Of a stretch of 64,000 bases of DNA, positions 54,164-63,517 are shown piece after piece (positions within the stretch are counted from its first letter, which is position 1; the number at the start of each line of letters is the position of its first letter). Made by a program: the position numbers and the translations under genes. Source of the DNA: Streptomyces sp. NBC_01232. Its GTDB lineage: Bacteria > Actinomycetota > Actinomycetes > Streptomycetales > Streptomycetaceae. The stretch is taken from assembly GCF_035989885.1 (NCBI RefSeq), contig NZ_CP108518.1:5323001-5387000 (forward strand), in the 5' to 3' direction. Below the pieces are notes generated by a model, which did no database searches, was not told the origin of the DNA, and saw only the letters and a list, made by a program, of their open reading frames with translations.

Positions 54164-55244
54164 GCCCCTTCTGGAAGTGAAGGACCTGGTCAAGCACTAC
54201 CCGCTCACCCGGGGCGTCGTCTTCCGCAAGCAGGTCGGCGCGGTCAAGGCCGTCGACGGGGTCTCCTTCGACCTGCGCGCCGGTGAGACGCTGGGCATCG
54301 TCGGCGAGTCCGGCTGCGGCAAGTCCACCGTGGCCAAGATGCTCGTCAACCTGGAGCGGCCCACCGCGGGTGCGATCTCGTACAAGGGCGAGGACATCAC
54401 CAAGCTGTCGGGGCGCGCCCTGAAGGCCGTGCGCCGCAACATCCAGATGGTCTTCCAGGACCCGTACACCTCGCTGAACCCGCGCATGACGGTCGGCGAC
54501 ATCATCGGGGAGCCGTACGAGATCCATCCCGAGGTGGCTCCCAAGGGCTCGCGCCGGCAACGGGTCCAGGAACTGCTCGACGTCGTCGGTCTGAACCCGG
54601 AGTACATCAACCGCTACCCGCACCAGTTCTCCGGCGGCCAGCGCCAGCGCATCGGCATCGCCCGCGGCCTCGCCCTGCAGCCCGAGATCATCGTCGCGGA
54701 CGAGCCCGTCTCCGCACTGGACGTCTCCGTCCAGGCCCAGGTGATCAACCTGCTGGACCGGCTCCAGAGCGACTTCGACCTGTCCTACGTCTTCATCGCG
54801 CACGACCTCTCGATCGTCCGGCACATCTCCGACCGGGTCGGCGTCATGTACCTGGGCCGGATCGTCGAGATCGGCACCGACCGCGAGATCTACGACCACC
54901 CGACCCACCCGTACACCCAGGCACTGCTCTCCGCCGTCCCGGTCCCGGACCCGGAGGCCCGCGCCCACCGCGAGCGGATCATCCTCACCGGTGACGTGCC
55001 CTCCCCGGCCAACCCGCCCTCGGGCTGCCCCTTCCGCACCCGCTGCTGGAAGGCCGAGCCCCGCTGCACGGCCGAGGTCCCGCTGCTCGCGGTGCCGCAG
55101 GTCTTTCCCCCGGGCCCGGCGGCGCACCCGTCGGCCTGTCACTTCGCGGCGGAGAAGCAGGTGGTCCCGCCGTCGGACGCGCCGCCGGTCCCGCCCTCGG
55201 ATCCGCCGTCACCCCCGCCGGCGGATCCGCTGACGAAGGAGTAG
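54156..55244 (+). CDS. Peptide ABC transporter ATPase (OppF-type), operon 2
   Basis: The 362-residue ATPase has Walker [10 protein letters not shown], signature FSGGQRQR, Walker B IIVADEP and the C-terminal cysteines [15 protein letters not shown]. Its last 25 or so residues are a Pro/Ser-rich tail absent from the operon-1 protein. The central third is nearly identical in DNA to the operon-1 gene, including third codon positions. Confidence 0.95.
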   Translation: MAEPLLEVKDLVKHYPLTRGVVFRKQVGAVKAVDGVSFDLRAGETLGIVGESGCGKSTVAKMLVNLERPTAGAISYKGEDITKLSGRALKAVRRNIQMVFQDPYTSLNPRMTVGDIIGEPYEIHPEVAPKGSRRQRVQELLDVVGLNPEYINRYPHQFSGGQRQRIGIARGLALQPEIIVADEPVSALDVSVQAQVINLLDRLQSDFDLSYVFIAHDLSIVRHISDRVGVMYLGRIVEIGTDREIYDHPTHPYTQALLSAVPVPDPEARAHRERIILTGDVPSPANPPSGCPFRTRCWKAEPRCTAEVPLLAVPQVFPPGPAAHPSACHFAAEKQVVPPSDAPPVPPSDPPSPPPADPLTKE

Positions 55245-55404
55245 CCGCCCACCGATCATTTCCGGCCACCGCTGTGCGTACGACGGGGAACGGCCGCCGT
55301 ACCCCTCAACCCCGTTAACACGGAGGCAACTTGACCGTTTCTGCCCCGAGATCTGAGGCGTGCAGCCTGGATGCCGTGCGGCCGTGCGGGTGCCGACAGC
55401 CGGC

Positions 55405-55440
55405 CGGGGAGGCGTACGGCCTCGCCGGCCGGCCTCCCCG
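55405..55440 (+). terminator. Hairpin downstream of Opp operon 2
   Basis: CGGGGAGGC (55405-55413) pairs with GCCTCCCCG (55432-55440); the 18-base loop is itself partly self-complementary. Confidence 0.5.
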
Positions 55441-55510
55441 TGACCCCACTCATGCGCGGCATGCGCCCCTCGTGCTGCCGGATTTCGATCGATGCGCTGG
55501 TACGGATAGT

Positions 55511-55516
55511 TATGAT
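55511..55516 (+). promoter_or_regulatory. Putative -10 box (TATGAT)
   Basis: TATGAT preceded by AGT is close to the housekeeping consensus. No strong -35 is seen at 17-18 bases upstream. Confidence 0.45.
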
Positions 55517-55595
55517 CCGTAGCGCACGGTGGGTATGACTCCTGCCGAGCACGAATACGCGTACCGATATCCGCTCGACGTGGAGGTGAAACGCC

Positions 55596-55790
55596 GTGGC
55601 ACTCTCGATCTCCGCCGTGGTGCTGCTGGCGATCATCGTCTTCCTGCTGGTCCGAAGGGCGGGCCTGAAGGCGGGACATGCGGTGGTCTGCGTACTGCTC
55701 GGCTTCTACCTGGCGAGTTCCACCATCGCCCCGACCCTCAGCCAGCTCACCTCGAACGTGGCGAGCATGATCAGTGGCCTCAAGTTCTAG
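55596..55790 (+). CDS. Small membrane protein of 64 residues
   Basis: The product has two hydrophobic segments (ISAVVLLAIIVFLLV and AVVCVLLGFYLASSTIA) and a short polar end. GGAGG, eight bases before GTG 55596, is a strong ribosome site. Similar small proteins sit just before mshB in streptomycetes, to my recollection. No function is known; the second segment and C-terminus TLSQLTSNVASMISGLKF look amphipathic. Confidence 0.75.
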   Translation: MALSISAVVLLAIIVFLLVRRAGLKAGHAVVCVLLGFYLASSTIAPTLSQLTSNVASMISGLKF

Positions 55791-55814
55791 CTCCGGCCTC
55801 GTAGGCTGGGCCCC

Positions 55815-56711
55815 ATGAACGGTCTTCCCGCCCGTCGTCTGCTCCTCGTGCACGCGCACCCCGACGACGAGTCGATCAACAACGGCGTCACCATGGCCAA
55901 GTACGCGGCCGAGGGTGCCCACGTCGCGCTGGTGACCTGCACCCTCGGCGAGGAGGGTGAGGTCATCCCGCCCGGTCTCGCCCACCTGGCGGCCGACCGC
56001 GACGACGCCCTCGGCGCCCACCGCGTCGGCGAGCTCGCCGCGGCCATGGCCGAACTGGGCGTCCACGACCACCGGTTCCTCGGCGGCCCCGGCCGCTTCC
56101 GGGACTCCGGGATGATGGGCGCCCCGCAGAACCACCGCCCGGAGGCCTTCTGGGCCGCCGACGTGGACGAGGCCGCCTCGTACCTCGTGGAGGTGATCCG
56201 GGAGCTGCGCCCGCAGGTGCTCGTCACCTACGACCCGGACGGCGGATACGGGCACCCGGACCACATCCAGGCCCACCGGGTCGCCATGCGCGCCGCCGAA
56301 CTGGCCGCGGAAACCGCGTACCGGCGCGACCTCGGCGCGCCCCACACGGTCGGGAAGATCTACTGGAACCGCGTCCCGCGCTCGGTGGTCGAGGAGGGTT
56401 TCGCCCGGCTGCGCGCCGCGGGCGGCGAGGTGACCTTCCCGGGAGTGGGCTCGCCCGAGGACGTGCCGGGGGTCGTCGCCGACGAGCGGATCACCGCCGA
56501 GATCGACGCCAAGGACACCTTCGTTGCGGCGAAGGCGGCCGCCATGCGGGCGCACGCCACCCAGATCGCCGTGGACGGGCCCTTCTTCGCGCTCTCCAAC
56601 GACCTGGCGCAGCCGCTGTTCACCCGCGAGTACTACGAACTGGCCGAGGGCCGGCCGGGCGCCCCGGCGGGCGAACGCGAACACGACCTCTTCGCGGGGG
56701 TCCAGGCGTGA
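55815..56711 (+). CDS. mshB: Mycothiol biosynthesis deacetylase MshB
   Basis: The 298-residue LmbE-type zinc hydrolase removes acetate from GlcNAc-inositol, the second dedicated step of mycothiol synthesis. The zinc motif AHPDDES (H15, D18) and the later [16 protein letters not shown] histidine are present, as is MGAPQNHRP. The family length is about 290-300. It overlaps the next gene by four bases (GTGA). Confidence 0.96.
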   Translation: MNGLPARRLLLVHAHPDDESINNGVTMAKYAAEGAHVALVTCTLGEEGEVIPPGLAHLAADRDDALGAHRVGELAAAMAELGVHDHRFLGGPGRFRDSGMMGAPQNHRPEAFWAADVDEAASYLVEVIRELRPQVLVTYDPDGGYGHPDHIQAHRVAMRAAELAAETAYRRDLGAPHTVGKIYWNRVPRSVVEEGFARLRAAGGEVTFPGVGSPEDVPGVVADERITAEIDAKDTFVAAKAAAMRAHATQIAVDGPFFALSNDLAQPLFTREYYELAEGRPGAPAGEREHDLFAGVQA

Positions 56712-57091
56712 GCGGCACGCTGACGGCCGGGCGGATCGCCGGCTGCCTGGGTCTGCTCGTCCTGGGCGTACTGACCGGAGCGGCCGGCTGGCTGGTGGTG
56801 GACCTGTGGTTCCCCGGCGGTCTGCTGCTCGCCCTGCTGGCGGTCTTCGGGCTGTTCCTCGGCGGCCGGATCGCCCTCGGCACCGGCCCCGGTGTGGGCG
56901 GCGCCGCGGCGGGCTGGTTCCTCTCGTACGTGATGCTCAGCGTCCCGCGCCCCGAGGGGGACTTCCTCCTCGGTTCGTCCGGAATCGGCACGTACGTCTA
57001 CCTTTTGGGTGGAACGGTTCTCGCTGTGATGTGCGCCACGATGCGCGGTCCGCAGGATCGGCCGGTTTCGGCCGCCCGGCCTGCCAAGTGA
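56708..57091 (+). CDS. DUF6113-type membrane protein
   Basis: The 127-residue protein has four hydrophobic segments ([74 protein letters not shown]). It is translationally coupled to mshB by a four-base overlap. No function is known; a link to mycothiol is only positional. Confidence 0.78.
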   Translation: MSGTLTAGRIAGCLGLLVLGVLTGAAGWLVVDLWFPGGLLLALLAVFGLFLGGRIALGTGPGVGGAAAGWFLSYVMLSVPRPEGDFLLGSSGIGTYVYLLGGTVLAVMCATMRGPQDRPVSAARPAK

Positions 57092-57296
57092 CGTGATGTC
57101 GGACCTCGTAGGGAGGTACGGCGAGGGGCGCGCGCCGCGGCCCGGCGGGCGCTTCAGAGGGGTTTGACCGGGACTATCAGGAACCCCTGATTCCCCGCAG
57201 TCAGTTGCGTGCGGGCGGCGGCCAGTATGGTGGACGGGCCGCCGAGCTGCCCGCGCACCCAATGACGGGCGGCGGAGCCAACCGGGAGAACCTGCC

Positions 57297-59276
57297 TTGA
57301 GTCGTGAAACCGACAGTTCGTCCTCCGGGCCCAAGGGGCACGGTGGAGCCGCCTACCCCTCGGGTACACCGCCGTACGGAACCGGCCAGTACCCGTCCAC
57401 GGACGCTGCGGCGACCGCTCCGGAGGAGAACTCTGTGACCTCGAAGCCGTCCACGCCCGATTCCGACGGGCCCAAGACAGAGACCACCCTGACGACCCGG
57501 ATCCGGATCAACATCCCGGGTTCGCGGCCGATCCCGCCGGTGGTCGTGCGCAAGGCGATGGGCACCAACTCCGGCCCGGCCGGATCCGGGGAGCAGCCCG
57601 GTCCGGAGCCCGCGCCCGGGCCGGCGTCCCAGCCGCCGCTCGCGCAGCGCCCGAAGCCGCAGCCGACCCGCATCGAGGCCGCGCCCGAGCCGCCCCACGC
57701 CCAGGCGCCCGCCCCGGCCGAGGCCGAGGAGGCGGCCGCCAGCAACTGGTTCGCCCCCCGCAAGCCGGCGGCGCAGGCCCCGGCGCCCGCACCGGGCCCC
57801 GCCACGGGCCAGATGCCGCTGCCCACCCGGACGCCGTCCCCGACGCCGACCCCGACCCCCACGCCGCCGCCGGCCGGGCCAGGCGCGGGCTACGCCGCCC
57901 CGCCGCGCGCCCAGGCCCCGCCGATGTCCGGGCCGAACGCCGCCTACGCGCCGCAGCGCACCCCGCAGCCGCCCGCGGCGGACTACGGCCAGGGCTTCGC
58001 CCAGGCCCCCATGCCCGCTCCCACGGCCCCGATGCCCGGCGGCCCGGGCGTCGGCAGCACCCAGGGCTTCCCCGCGTACGGCGCCGACCAGGGCGACGGC
58101 GGCCCCGTCACCGAGGCGTTCCCGGCCTACGGCAGCGCTCCCGCCGGACCGACCGGCGGCCCCGGCTTCGGCACCGGCCCCGTCGGCGGCCCGGCCGGCG
58201 CGGCCGCCTTCGACGAGGCTCCGCAGTGGCCCGGCCCGGACCTGGACGGCCCGCTGCCCGGCCCCGTACCGGCCCCCGCGCCGGCCACCCCCCGGCCCGC
58301 GCCCGCCCAGCCGAAGGCCACCGGCAAGCCCGCCAAGAAGGGCCGCTCCAAGGCGGTCCTGCTCGGCGGCGCGGTCATCGGCCTCATCGGCGTGGCCTAC
58401 GGCGCCGGGCTGCTCCTGAACCACTCCGACGTCCCCAAGGGCACCACCGTCCTCGACGTCGACATCAGCGGCAGCCGCGACGAGGCCGTCTCCAAGCTCC
58501 AGACGGCCTTCGGCACCCGCGCCGCCGCCCCGATCCAGCTCAGCGTCGGCGGCAAGCCGGTCGAGCTGAAGCCGGAGAAGGCCGGTCTGACCCTGGACGC
58601 GCAGACCACCGTCCGCAACGCGGCCGGCAGCGACTACAACCCGGTCACGGTCATCGGCTCGCTCCTCGGCAACCACCGGGTCGCGGACCCGGTGATGCCG
58701 ATCGACGAGGAGAAGCTCCAGGTCGCGCTGCAGGAACTCGCGGGCACGGCCGGATCGGCCACCGAGGCCTCCATCAAGTTCGACACCGGCAAGGCCGTCG
58801 CGGTCCCCGGCACCCCCGGCACCACCCTCGACGTGGACGCCTCCGTCCCGTTGGTGACCAAGGCCTTCAAGGACCAGGTCGCCACCGGCAAGGCGGCCGT
58901 CGCCGAACTGCCGACGACCACGAAGGCGCCGGCCGTCGGCCAGGCCGAACTGGACCGGGCCATGAAGGAGTTCGCCGAGCCGGCGATGTCCGCCAACGCC
59001 ATCGTCAAGGTGGGCACGAAGTCCCTGGCCTTCGGCAGCAGGTCCCTGCCCAAGATCCTGAGCATGTCGGCCGTGGACGGCCGGCTGACCGAGAAGTACG
59101 ACCTGGAGGCGCTCAAGGCGACCTACGGGAACACCTTCGACGGGATCCTGATCACCCGCGGCACCGGCGACAAGACGGCCGTCACCCCGCAGGACATCGC
59201 CGGCGCCCTCGGCAAGGCCCTGCGCGGCAAGACCACGGCCGAGCGCACCGTGGTCATCGACACCAACCCCAGCTGA
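57297..59276 (+). CDS. Pro-rich membrane protein with PG-binding (YoaR/VanW-type) domains
   Basis: The 659-residue protein begins at TTG 57297, eight bases after GGGAG. Residues 1-345 are a cytoplasmic low-complexity Pro/Ala/Gly region with a conserved-looking island at about 45-95 (TTLTTRIRINIPGSRPIPPVVVRKAMG); a membrane segment follows (KAVLLGGAVIGLIGVAYGAGLLL). The exterior part holds two repeats of the PG_binding_4 type (GTTVLDVDISGSRDEAVSKLQTAFG...KAGLTLDA), ending without the VanW domain that usually follows. An envelope or cell-wall role is likely. Confidence 0.78.
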   Translation: MSRETDSSSSGPKGHGGAAYPSGTPPYGTGQYPSTDAAATAPEENSVTSKPSTPDSDGPKTETTLTTRIRINIPGSRPIPPVVVRKAMGTNSGPAGSGEQPGPEPAPGPASQPPLAQRPKPQPTRIEAAPEPPHAQAPAPAEAEEAAASNWFAPRKPAAQAPAPAPGPATGQMPLPTRTPSPTPTPTPTPPPAGPGAGYAAPPRAQAPPMSGPNAAYAPQRTPQPPAADYGQGFAQAPMPAPTAPMPGGPGVGSTQGFPAYGADQGDGGPVTEAFPAYGSAPAGPTGGPGFGTGPVGGPAGAAAFDEAPQWPGPDLDGPLPGPVPAPAPATPRPAPAQPKATGKPAKKGRSKAVLLGGAVIGLIGVAYGAGLLLNHSDVPKGTTVLDVDISGSRDEAVSKLQTAFGTRAAAPIQLSVGGKPVELKPEKAGLTLDAQTTVRNAAGSDYNPVTVIGSLLGNHRVADPVMPIDEEKLQVALQELAGTAGSATEASIKFDTGKAVAVPGTPGTTLDVDASVPLVTKAFKDQVATGKAAVAELPTTTKAPAVGQAELDRAMKEFAEPAMSANAIVKVGTKSLAFGSRSLPKILSMSAVDGRLTEKYDLEALKATYGNTFDGILITRGTGDKTAVTPQDIAGALGKALRGKTTAERTVVIDTNPS

Positions 59277-59283
59277 CCCGCCT

Positions 59284-59333
59284 GCCACGGCCAGTGCCCC
59301 CGCCCGGACCCGGGCGGGGGCACTGGCCGTGGC
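59284..59333. terminator. Perfect 23-bp bidirectional terminator
   Basis: Arms 59284-59306 and 59311-59333 are perfectly complementary around GACC, between convergent stops. Confidence 0.95.
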
Positions 59334-59349
59334 ACCGTGCGGCGGCGGG

Positions 59350-60144
59350 TCAGTTCAGCAGCGCGCGGGCGGAGAGGGCCTCCGAGCGGATCCGGGCCGC
59401 CGCTTCGGCGTCCACCGCGGACACCACCCCGGCGTACGCGTCCAGCTCGGCCGCGCCCTCCCGGAAGGAACCCCGCTCCACCAGCAGCCGCGCCCGCTCG
59501 TACCGCAGCGCCGCCGGGTGCGACGGCAGCAGCAGCGACAGCTCCAGCGCCCACAGGGCCACCCCCGAGTGCTCCGGACGGGCCGAGGCCCAGGCCCTGA
59601 TGTTCCCCAGGATCCGCAGCACGATGTCCAGCGTCCTGGCCGGCTCGCGCGGCCCCGACGCCAGCTCCGCCGGCCCCGTGCCCAGCGACGCGCCGCCCGC
59701 GAACGGGTCCACCACCACACCCTCCTCCGGGTCCCCGAAGCCCACCACGAAGTGCCCCGGCAGCCCCAGCCCGTACACCGGCGCACCGGCCCGCCGGGCG
59801 ACCTCCAGCCACACCACCGACAGCAGGATCGGCAGCCCGCGCCGCCGCCTCAGTACCTCGTGCAGCAGCGAGGACGACAGCCGGTCGTAGTCCGCCGGGG
59901 TGCCGTGGAACCCCAGGCGCCCGCCCAGCAGTTCCGTCACCGCGGACGCCCACGCCCGCCCGCCGCGCAGCCCGTACGGCAGCATCCCGGCCAGCCGGTC
60001 CAGCTCGATCTGTGCCCAGTCCATGGCGCGCTCGTCCAGCTCCGGGTCCCCCTCGGTCGCCAGCAGCAGGCACAGCAGCGCCAGATCGGGCCGCTCGGCG
60101 CGGGCCTCGGCCGCGAACTGCTCCCGCCAGGCCTCCGCGCTCAC
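59350..60144 (-). CDS. SirB1/transglutaminase-like protein
   Basis: The 264-residue protein has the SirB1 core LLLATEGDPELDERAMDWAQIELDRLAGMLPYGL, then RRRGLPILLSVVWLEVARRAGAPVYGLGLPGHFVVGFGDPEEGVVVDPFAGG, followed by a TPR-like helical tail. The fold resembles transglutaminase proteins, but the cysteine expected before the histidine in that fold is not visible, so it is probably not an active protease. GTG 60144 overlaps the TGA of the upstream GNAT gene by four bases. Confidence 0.8.
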   Translation of the reverse strand: MSAEAWREQFAAEARAERPDLALLCLLLATEGDPELDERAMDWAQIELDRLAGMLPYGLRGGRAWASAVTELLGGRLGFHGTPADYDRLSSSLLHEVLRRRRGLPILLSVVWLEVARRAGAPVYGLGLPGHFVVGFGDPEEGVVVDPFAGGASLGTGPAELASGPREPARTLDIVLRILGNIRAWASARPEHSGVALWALELSLLLPSHPAALRYERARLLVERGSFREGAAELDAYAGVVSAVDAEAAARIRSEALSARALLN

Positions 60145-61127
60145 GTCGCCGCCCGGTAGTGGTGGTAGGTGTGGTGCGTCGCGAAGCCCAGCCCGTCGTA
60201 CAGGGCCAGCGCCCCCGGATTGTCCGTCTCGACCTGGAGCCATGCCGCCGACGCGCCCTCCTCCAGCGCCCGCCGGGCCAGCGCGGCCATCACCGCCGTC
60301 GCCAGGCCCTCCCGCCGGTGCGCGGGATCGACCGTCACCGCCGCGAAGCCGGCCCACCGGCCGTCCACCACGCACCGCCCGATCGCCCGGCCCCCGGCCA
60401 GCGCCGCGAACCACACCGACGGTCCCTCGACCAGCATCCGCCGGGCCAGGTCCGGGTCGCTCACCTTCCCGTAGCGCCCGAGCCAGTCCTCGTCCGGGAC
60501 ACGGGTCAGACGTACGGCCCCGGCCGCGGGCGCGTCCACGTCACCCACCGGCGCCAGCGCGCCGATCCGTACCTCCGCCGACACCTCGGACGCCCAGCCG
60601 CGCCGCTCCAGCTCCGCGGCGAGCATCTCCTGGGTGCCGGCCGCGCCCGTGGCCACCTGCACATAGGCCGGGAGGGAGCGCCGCGCGTACCAGGAGGTCA
60701 CTCGCGCGAGTGCATCGTCCAGGGGTATCCCCGGGTCGCCGAGCGGCAGCACGGAGTTGGCCCGCCGGGTGAATCCGGCGGCCGCCCGCAGCGTCCAGTC
60801 GCCCAGGGGCTCGCTCTCCAGCGGCTGCCAGGCCCGCGCCGTGACCCTCGAAAGCTCCTCGAAGGAGGCCGCCGGACCCCGTCGCCGGGCCGGCGCCGGA
60901 GGCACGGTCTTGCCTGCCACCAGCGACGATTCCGCGATACGGACGGACTGCCCGTTCTTCTTTGTGATCAGCAGCACACCCTGGTCCCAGGATGTGAGAA
61001 CCCCGACCGTGTCCGTGAACTCGGGTGATCCGCTCAGTCCGGTCTCCACCCGTCGTACAGAGACTCGTTTACCCACGTCAGCCGGGGTGATTCGGACCTC
61101 CAGCAGTCCACCGGCAGTGATTTCCAC
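60141..61127 (-). CDS. GNAT acetyltransferase with N-terminal SH3-like barrel
   Basis: The 328-residue protein has an N-terminal beta-barrel of about 70 residues (GKRVSVRRVETG... GVLTSWDQGVLLITKKNGQSVRIAESSLVAGK), a linker, and a C-terminal GNAT with VTVDPAHRREGLATAVMAALARRALEEG and NPGALALYDGLGF. This layout occurs in an actinobacterial group typified by Rv0428c. The substrate is unknown; the barrel could bind protein or nucleic acid. Confidence 0.83.
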   Translation of the reverse strand: MEITAGGLLEVRITPADVGKRVSVRRVETGLSGSPEFTDTVGVLTSWDQGVLLITKKNGQSVRIAESSLVAGKTVPPAPARRRGPAASFEELSRVTARAWQPLESEPLGDWTLRAAAGFTRRANSVLPLGDPGIPLDDALARVTSWYARRSLPAYVQVATGAAGTQEMLAAELERRGWASEVSAEVRIGALAPVGDVDAPAAGAVRLTRVPDEDWLGRYGKVSDPDLARRMLVEGPSVWFAALAGGRAIGRCVVDGRWAGFAAVTVDPAHRREGLATAVMAALARRALEEGASAAWLQVETDNPGALALYDGLGFATHHTYHHYRAAT

Positions 61128-61244
61128 AGCTCTGTCCGCCCCTCCTGTTCGGATCGTGCCCGGGAACGGAGATACTAGGTGCGGGCATCGACGACGCCGC
61201 GCTCCCGCGCGATATGGAAAGCCCTACCGAGGAGGAACGAGAGC

Positions 61245-61574
61245 GTGACCTACGTCATCGCGGAGCCTTGTGTCGACGTCAAGGACAAGGCATGCATCGA
61301 AGAGTGCCCCGTCGACTGCATCTACGAGGGCCAGCGGTCCTTGTACATCCACCCGGACGAGTGCGTCGACTGTGGCGCGTGTGAGCCGGTCTGCCCGGTC
61401 GAGGCCATCTTCTACGAGGACGACACCCCGGAGGAGTGGAAGGACTACTACAAGGCGAATGTCGAGTTCTTCGACGAGCTCGGTTCGCCCGGTGGTGCCT
61501 CCAAGCTGGGCCTGATCGAGCGCGATCACCCCTTCGTCGCGGCGCTGCCCGCCGGTATCAACGGCGAGCACTGA
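61245..61574 (+). CDS. fdxA: Seven-iron ferredoxin
   Basis: The 109-residue protein is acidic, with cysteines C9, C17, C21, C25 and C40, C43, C46, C50 in the pattern of a [3Fe-4S]/[4Fe-4S] FdxA ferredoxin, followed by the usual C-terminal helix. It carries electrons at low potential. GTG 61245 follows GAGGAGGAA by nine bases. GATACT at 61171 is a good -10 element. dapC lies 117 bases downstream. Confidence 0.96.
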   Translation: MTYVIAEPCVDVKDKACIEECPVDCIYEGQRSLYIHPDECVDCGACEPVCPVEAIFYEDDTPEEWKDYYKANVEFFDELGSPGGASKLGLIERDHPFVAALPAGINGEH

Positions 61575-61691
61575 CCTTTCAGGCAGACGCGCCCCTCGGT
61601 CCCGTACGGCCTTCCCGCCGCACGGGACCGACGTGTTTACCGGGGCGTACTCCGACCCCGCAACCAGCACTCAGAGAGAGCAGAGACCACC

Positions 61692-62786
61692 GTGGCCGCA
61701 GTATCCGACCGTCTTCCCGCCTTCCCCTGGGACAAGCTGGAGCCGTACAAGGCCACGGCGGCGGCCCACGCGGACGGCATCGTCGACCTTTCGGTCGGCA
61801 CGCCCGTCGACCCGGTCCCGCAGCTGATCCGGCGCGCCCTGATCGAGGCCGCCGACTCCCCGGGCTACCCGACCGTGTGGGGCACCGTCGCCCTGCGCGA
61901 CGCGATCACCGGCTGGGTGCGCGGCCGCCTCGGCGCGAGCGCCGCCGGACACCGCAACGTCCTGCCGGTCGTCGGCTCCAAGGAACTGGTCGCCTGGCTG
62001 CCGACCCAGCTGGGCCTGGGCGCCGGCGACAAGGTCGCCTACCCCCGGCTCGCCTACCCCACCTACGAGGTCGGCGCGCGGCTGTGCGGCGCAGAGGCGG
62101 TCGTCTACGACGACCCGACCGACCTCGACCCGGCCGGCGTGAAGCTGCTGTGGCTCAACTCCCCGTCCAACCCCACCGGCAAGGTCCTGGCCAAGGAGGA
62201 GCTCGTCCGGATCGTGGCCTGGGCGCGCGAGCACGGGATCCTGCTCTTCAGCGACGAGTGCTACCTGGAGCTGGGCTGGGAGGCCGAGCCCGTCTCCGTC
62301 CTCCACGACGACGTGTGCGGCGGCTCGTACGAGGGCATCGTCGCGGTCCACTCCCTCTCCAAGCGCTCCAACCTGGCCGGCTACCGGGCGGCCTTCGTCG
62401 CCGGTGACCCCGAAGTGCTCGGCGAGCTGCTGGAGATCCGCAAGCACGGCGGCATGATGACCCCCGCCCCGGTGCAGGCGGCCACCGTCGCCGCGCTCGG
62501 CGACGACACCCACGTCGAGGAGCAGCGCGAGCGCTACGCCGCCCGCCGCGCCGCGCTGCGCACGGCCCTGGAGGCGCACGGCTTCCGGGTCGAGCACAGC
62601 GAGGCCAGCCTCTACCTGTGGGTGACCCGCGACGAGCCCTGCTGGGACACCGTCGCCCACCTCGCCGGCCTCGGCATCCTGGTCGCGCCGGGCGACTTCT
62701 ACGGCGAGGCGGGCGCACGGTTCGTGCGCGTCGCCTTCACCGCCACCGACGAGCGCGTGGAGGCCGCGGTCAAGCGCCTCGGCTGA
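61692..62786 (+). CDS. dapC: Succinyldiaminopimelate transaminase
   Basis: The 364-residue PLP-dependent class I/II aminotransferase shows DLSVGTPVDPVPQLIRRAL, WLNSPSNPTGKV, SDECYLELGWE and the PLP lysine in VHSLSKRSNLAGYR. DapC makes N-succinyl-L,L-diaminopimelate for lysine and cell wall. The location right after fdxA is a conserved actinobacterial arrangement. A 17-bp-stem terminator follows. Confidence 0.94.
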   Translation: MAAVSDRLPAFPWDKLEPYKATAAAHADGIVDLSVGTPVDPVPQLIRRALIEAADSPGYPTVWGTVALRDAITGWVRGRLGASAAGHRNVLPVVGSKELVAWLPTQLGLGAGDKVAYPRLAYPTYEVGARLCGAEAVVYDDPTDLDPAGVKLLWLNSPSNPTGKVLAKEELVRIVAWAREHGILLFSDECYLELGWEAEPVSVLHDDVCGGSYEGIVAVHSLSKRSNLAGYRAAFVAGDPEVLGELLEIRKHGGMMTPAPVQAATVAALGDDTHVEEQRERYAARRAALRTALEAHGFRVEHSEASLYLWVTRDEPCWDTVAHLAGLGILVAPGDFYGEAGARFVRVAFTATDERVEAAVKRLG

Positions 62787-62812
62787 CCGGCCGCGTTCCA
62801 CGGCGAGAATGC

Positions 62813-62850
62813 CCGAGGGGGCCGGGAGTTCGCACTCCCGGCCCCCTCGG
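62813..62850. terminator. Perfect 17-bp hairpin after dapC
   Basis: Arms 62813-62829 and 62834-62850 pair perfectly around TCGC. It also ends the convergent small secreted gene. Confidence 0.93.
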
Positions 62851-62864
62851 TGGTTCCTGCGGCG

Positions 62865-63239
62865 TCAGCCGACCAGCGGCAGGCCGCCGGGCAGGCCCCC
62901 GGGCAGTCCGCCCGGCAGGCCGCCGGAGGCCGGCAGCGAGGACACCGGCAGCTCCTGGGCCGCGGGCAGCCCGCCGAGCAGGCCCTGCGCGGTACCGGCC
63001 ACCTCGGAGGCGGGAGCCGGCAGGCTCTTGGTGGCGCCGCCGGCGGTGTCCACGGCGTCCGTGGCCACGGCCGTGGCGTCCGTGGCCGTGGCAGCGTCGG
63101 GGGCGGTGAGCTGGCCCAGCTGCGGCACGGACTCCAGACCGGCGGCACTGGCCGCGCCGGCCGCACCGACCACGGGAGCGGCCCCGGCTGCGATCAGCAG
63201 CGCGGCACGGGCGATCCGGCGGGTCAGGGGGAGAGACAT
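62865..63239 (-). CDS. Small Ala/Gly-rich secreted protein
   Basis: The 124-residue protein has a clear Sec signal (MSLPLTRRIARAALLIAAGAAPVVGAAGAASA, cleavage after ASA), then an Ala/Thr/Asp-rich region and the C-terminal tetrad repeat GGLP (four copies) ending LPLVG. No enzyme motif. AGGAG sits six bases before the ATG. The composition suggests a wall-associated or low-complexity secreted protein. Confidence 0.75.
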   Translation of the reverse strand: MSLPLTRRIARAALLIAAGAAPVVGAAGAASAAGLESVPQLGQLTAPDAATATDATAVATDAVDTAGGATKSLPAPASEVAGTAQGLLGGLPAAQELPVSSLPASGGLPGGLPGGLPGGLPLVG

Positions 63240-63517
63240 GTTGCTCCTAAGCGGTAGCGGCTGAGTACGCCGTGACTAACCGCTCCGGGGGCGGGTGGAG
63301 TTGCGGTGCCGGTGGGTAAAGGATCGGTAACGCATCGTTTAATCGGCTTCCGCGAAAAGCGCATTGGATGCGCGCCGACCAGGGCTTCCTTCCGGATCCG
63401 GGATCCGTGGCCCGCTACACGGATCCCCCCTCAGGAGTGATCACTCGTACGTGAGCCCGGGCGCCTCCGGCGCGTGCCCCGGCCCGCCGCGGTGATCGGT
63501 CCGGCCCGCCGCGGGGA
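63240..63517. other. Spacer between the secreted gene and the partial gene
   Basis: The first 110 bases upstream of the secreted gene are AT-richer (GGTAACGCATCGTTTAATCGG) and likely hold its promoter. GGATCCGGGATCC and CGGATCCCCC repeats lie near 63395-63430. No gene is seen. Confidence 0.4.

Larger units (their letters stand above)
55245..55595 (+). other. Intergenic region after Opp operon 2
   Basis: Contains a hairpin at 55405-55440 and, near its right end, TATGAT at 55511-55516, a near-consensus -10 box about 80 bases before the small membrane-protein gene. The middle has no supported gene. Confidence 0.5.

Noticed and set aside
61692..62786. dapC as a phage attachment site
   Set aside because: An attachment site of a streptomycete phage has been reported in a dapC-like gene, but the gene here is intact and nothing resembling a core site or integrated element is seen.
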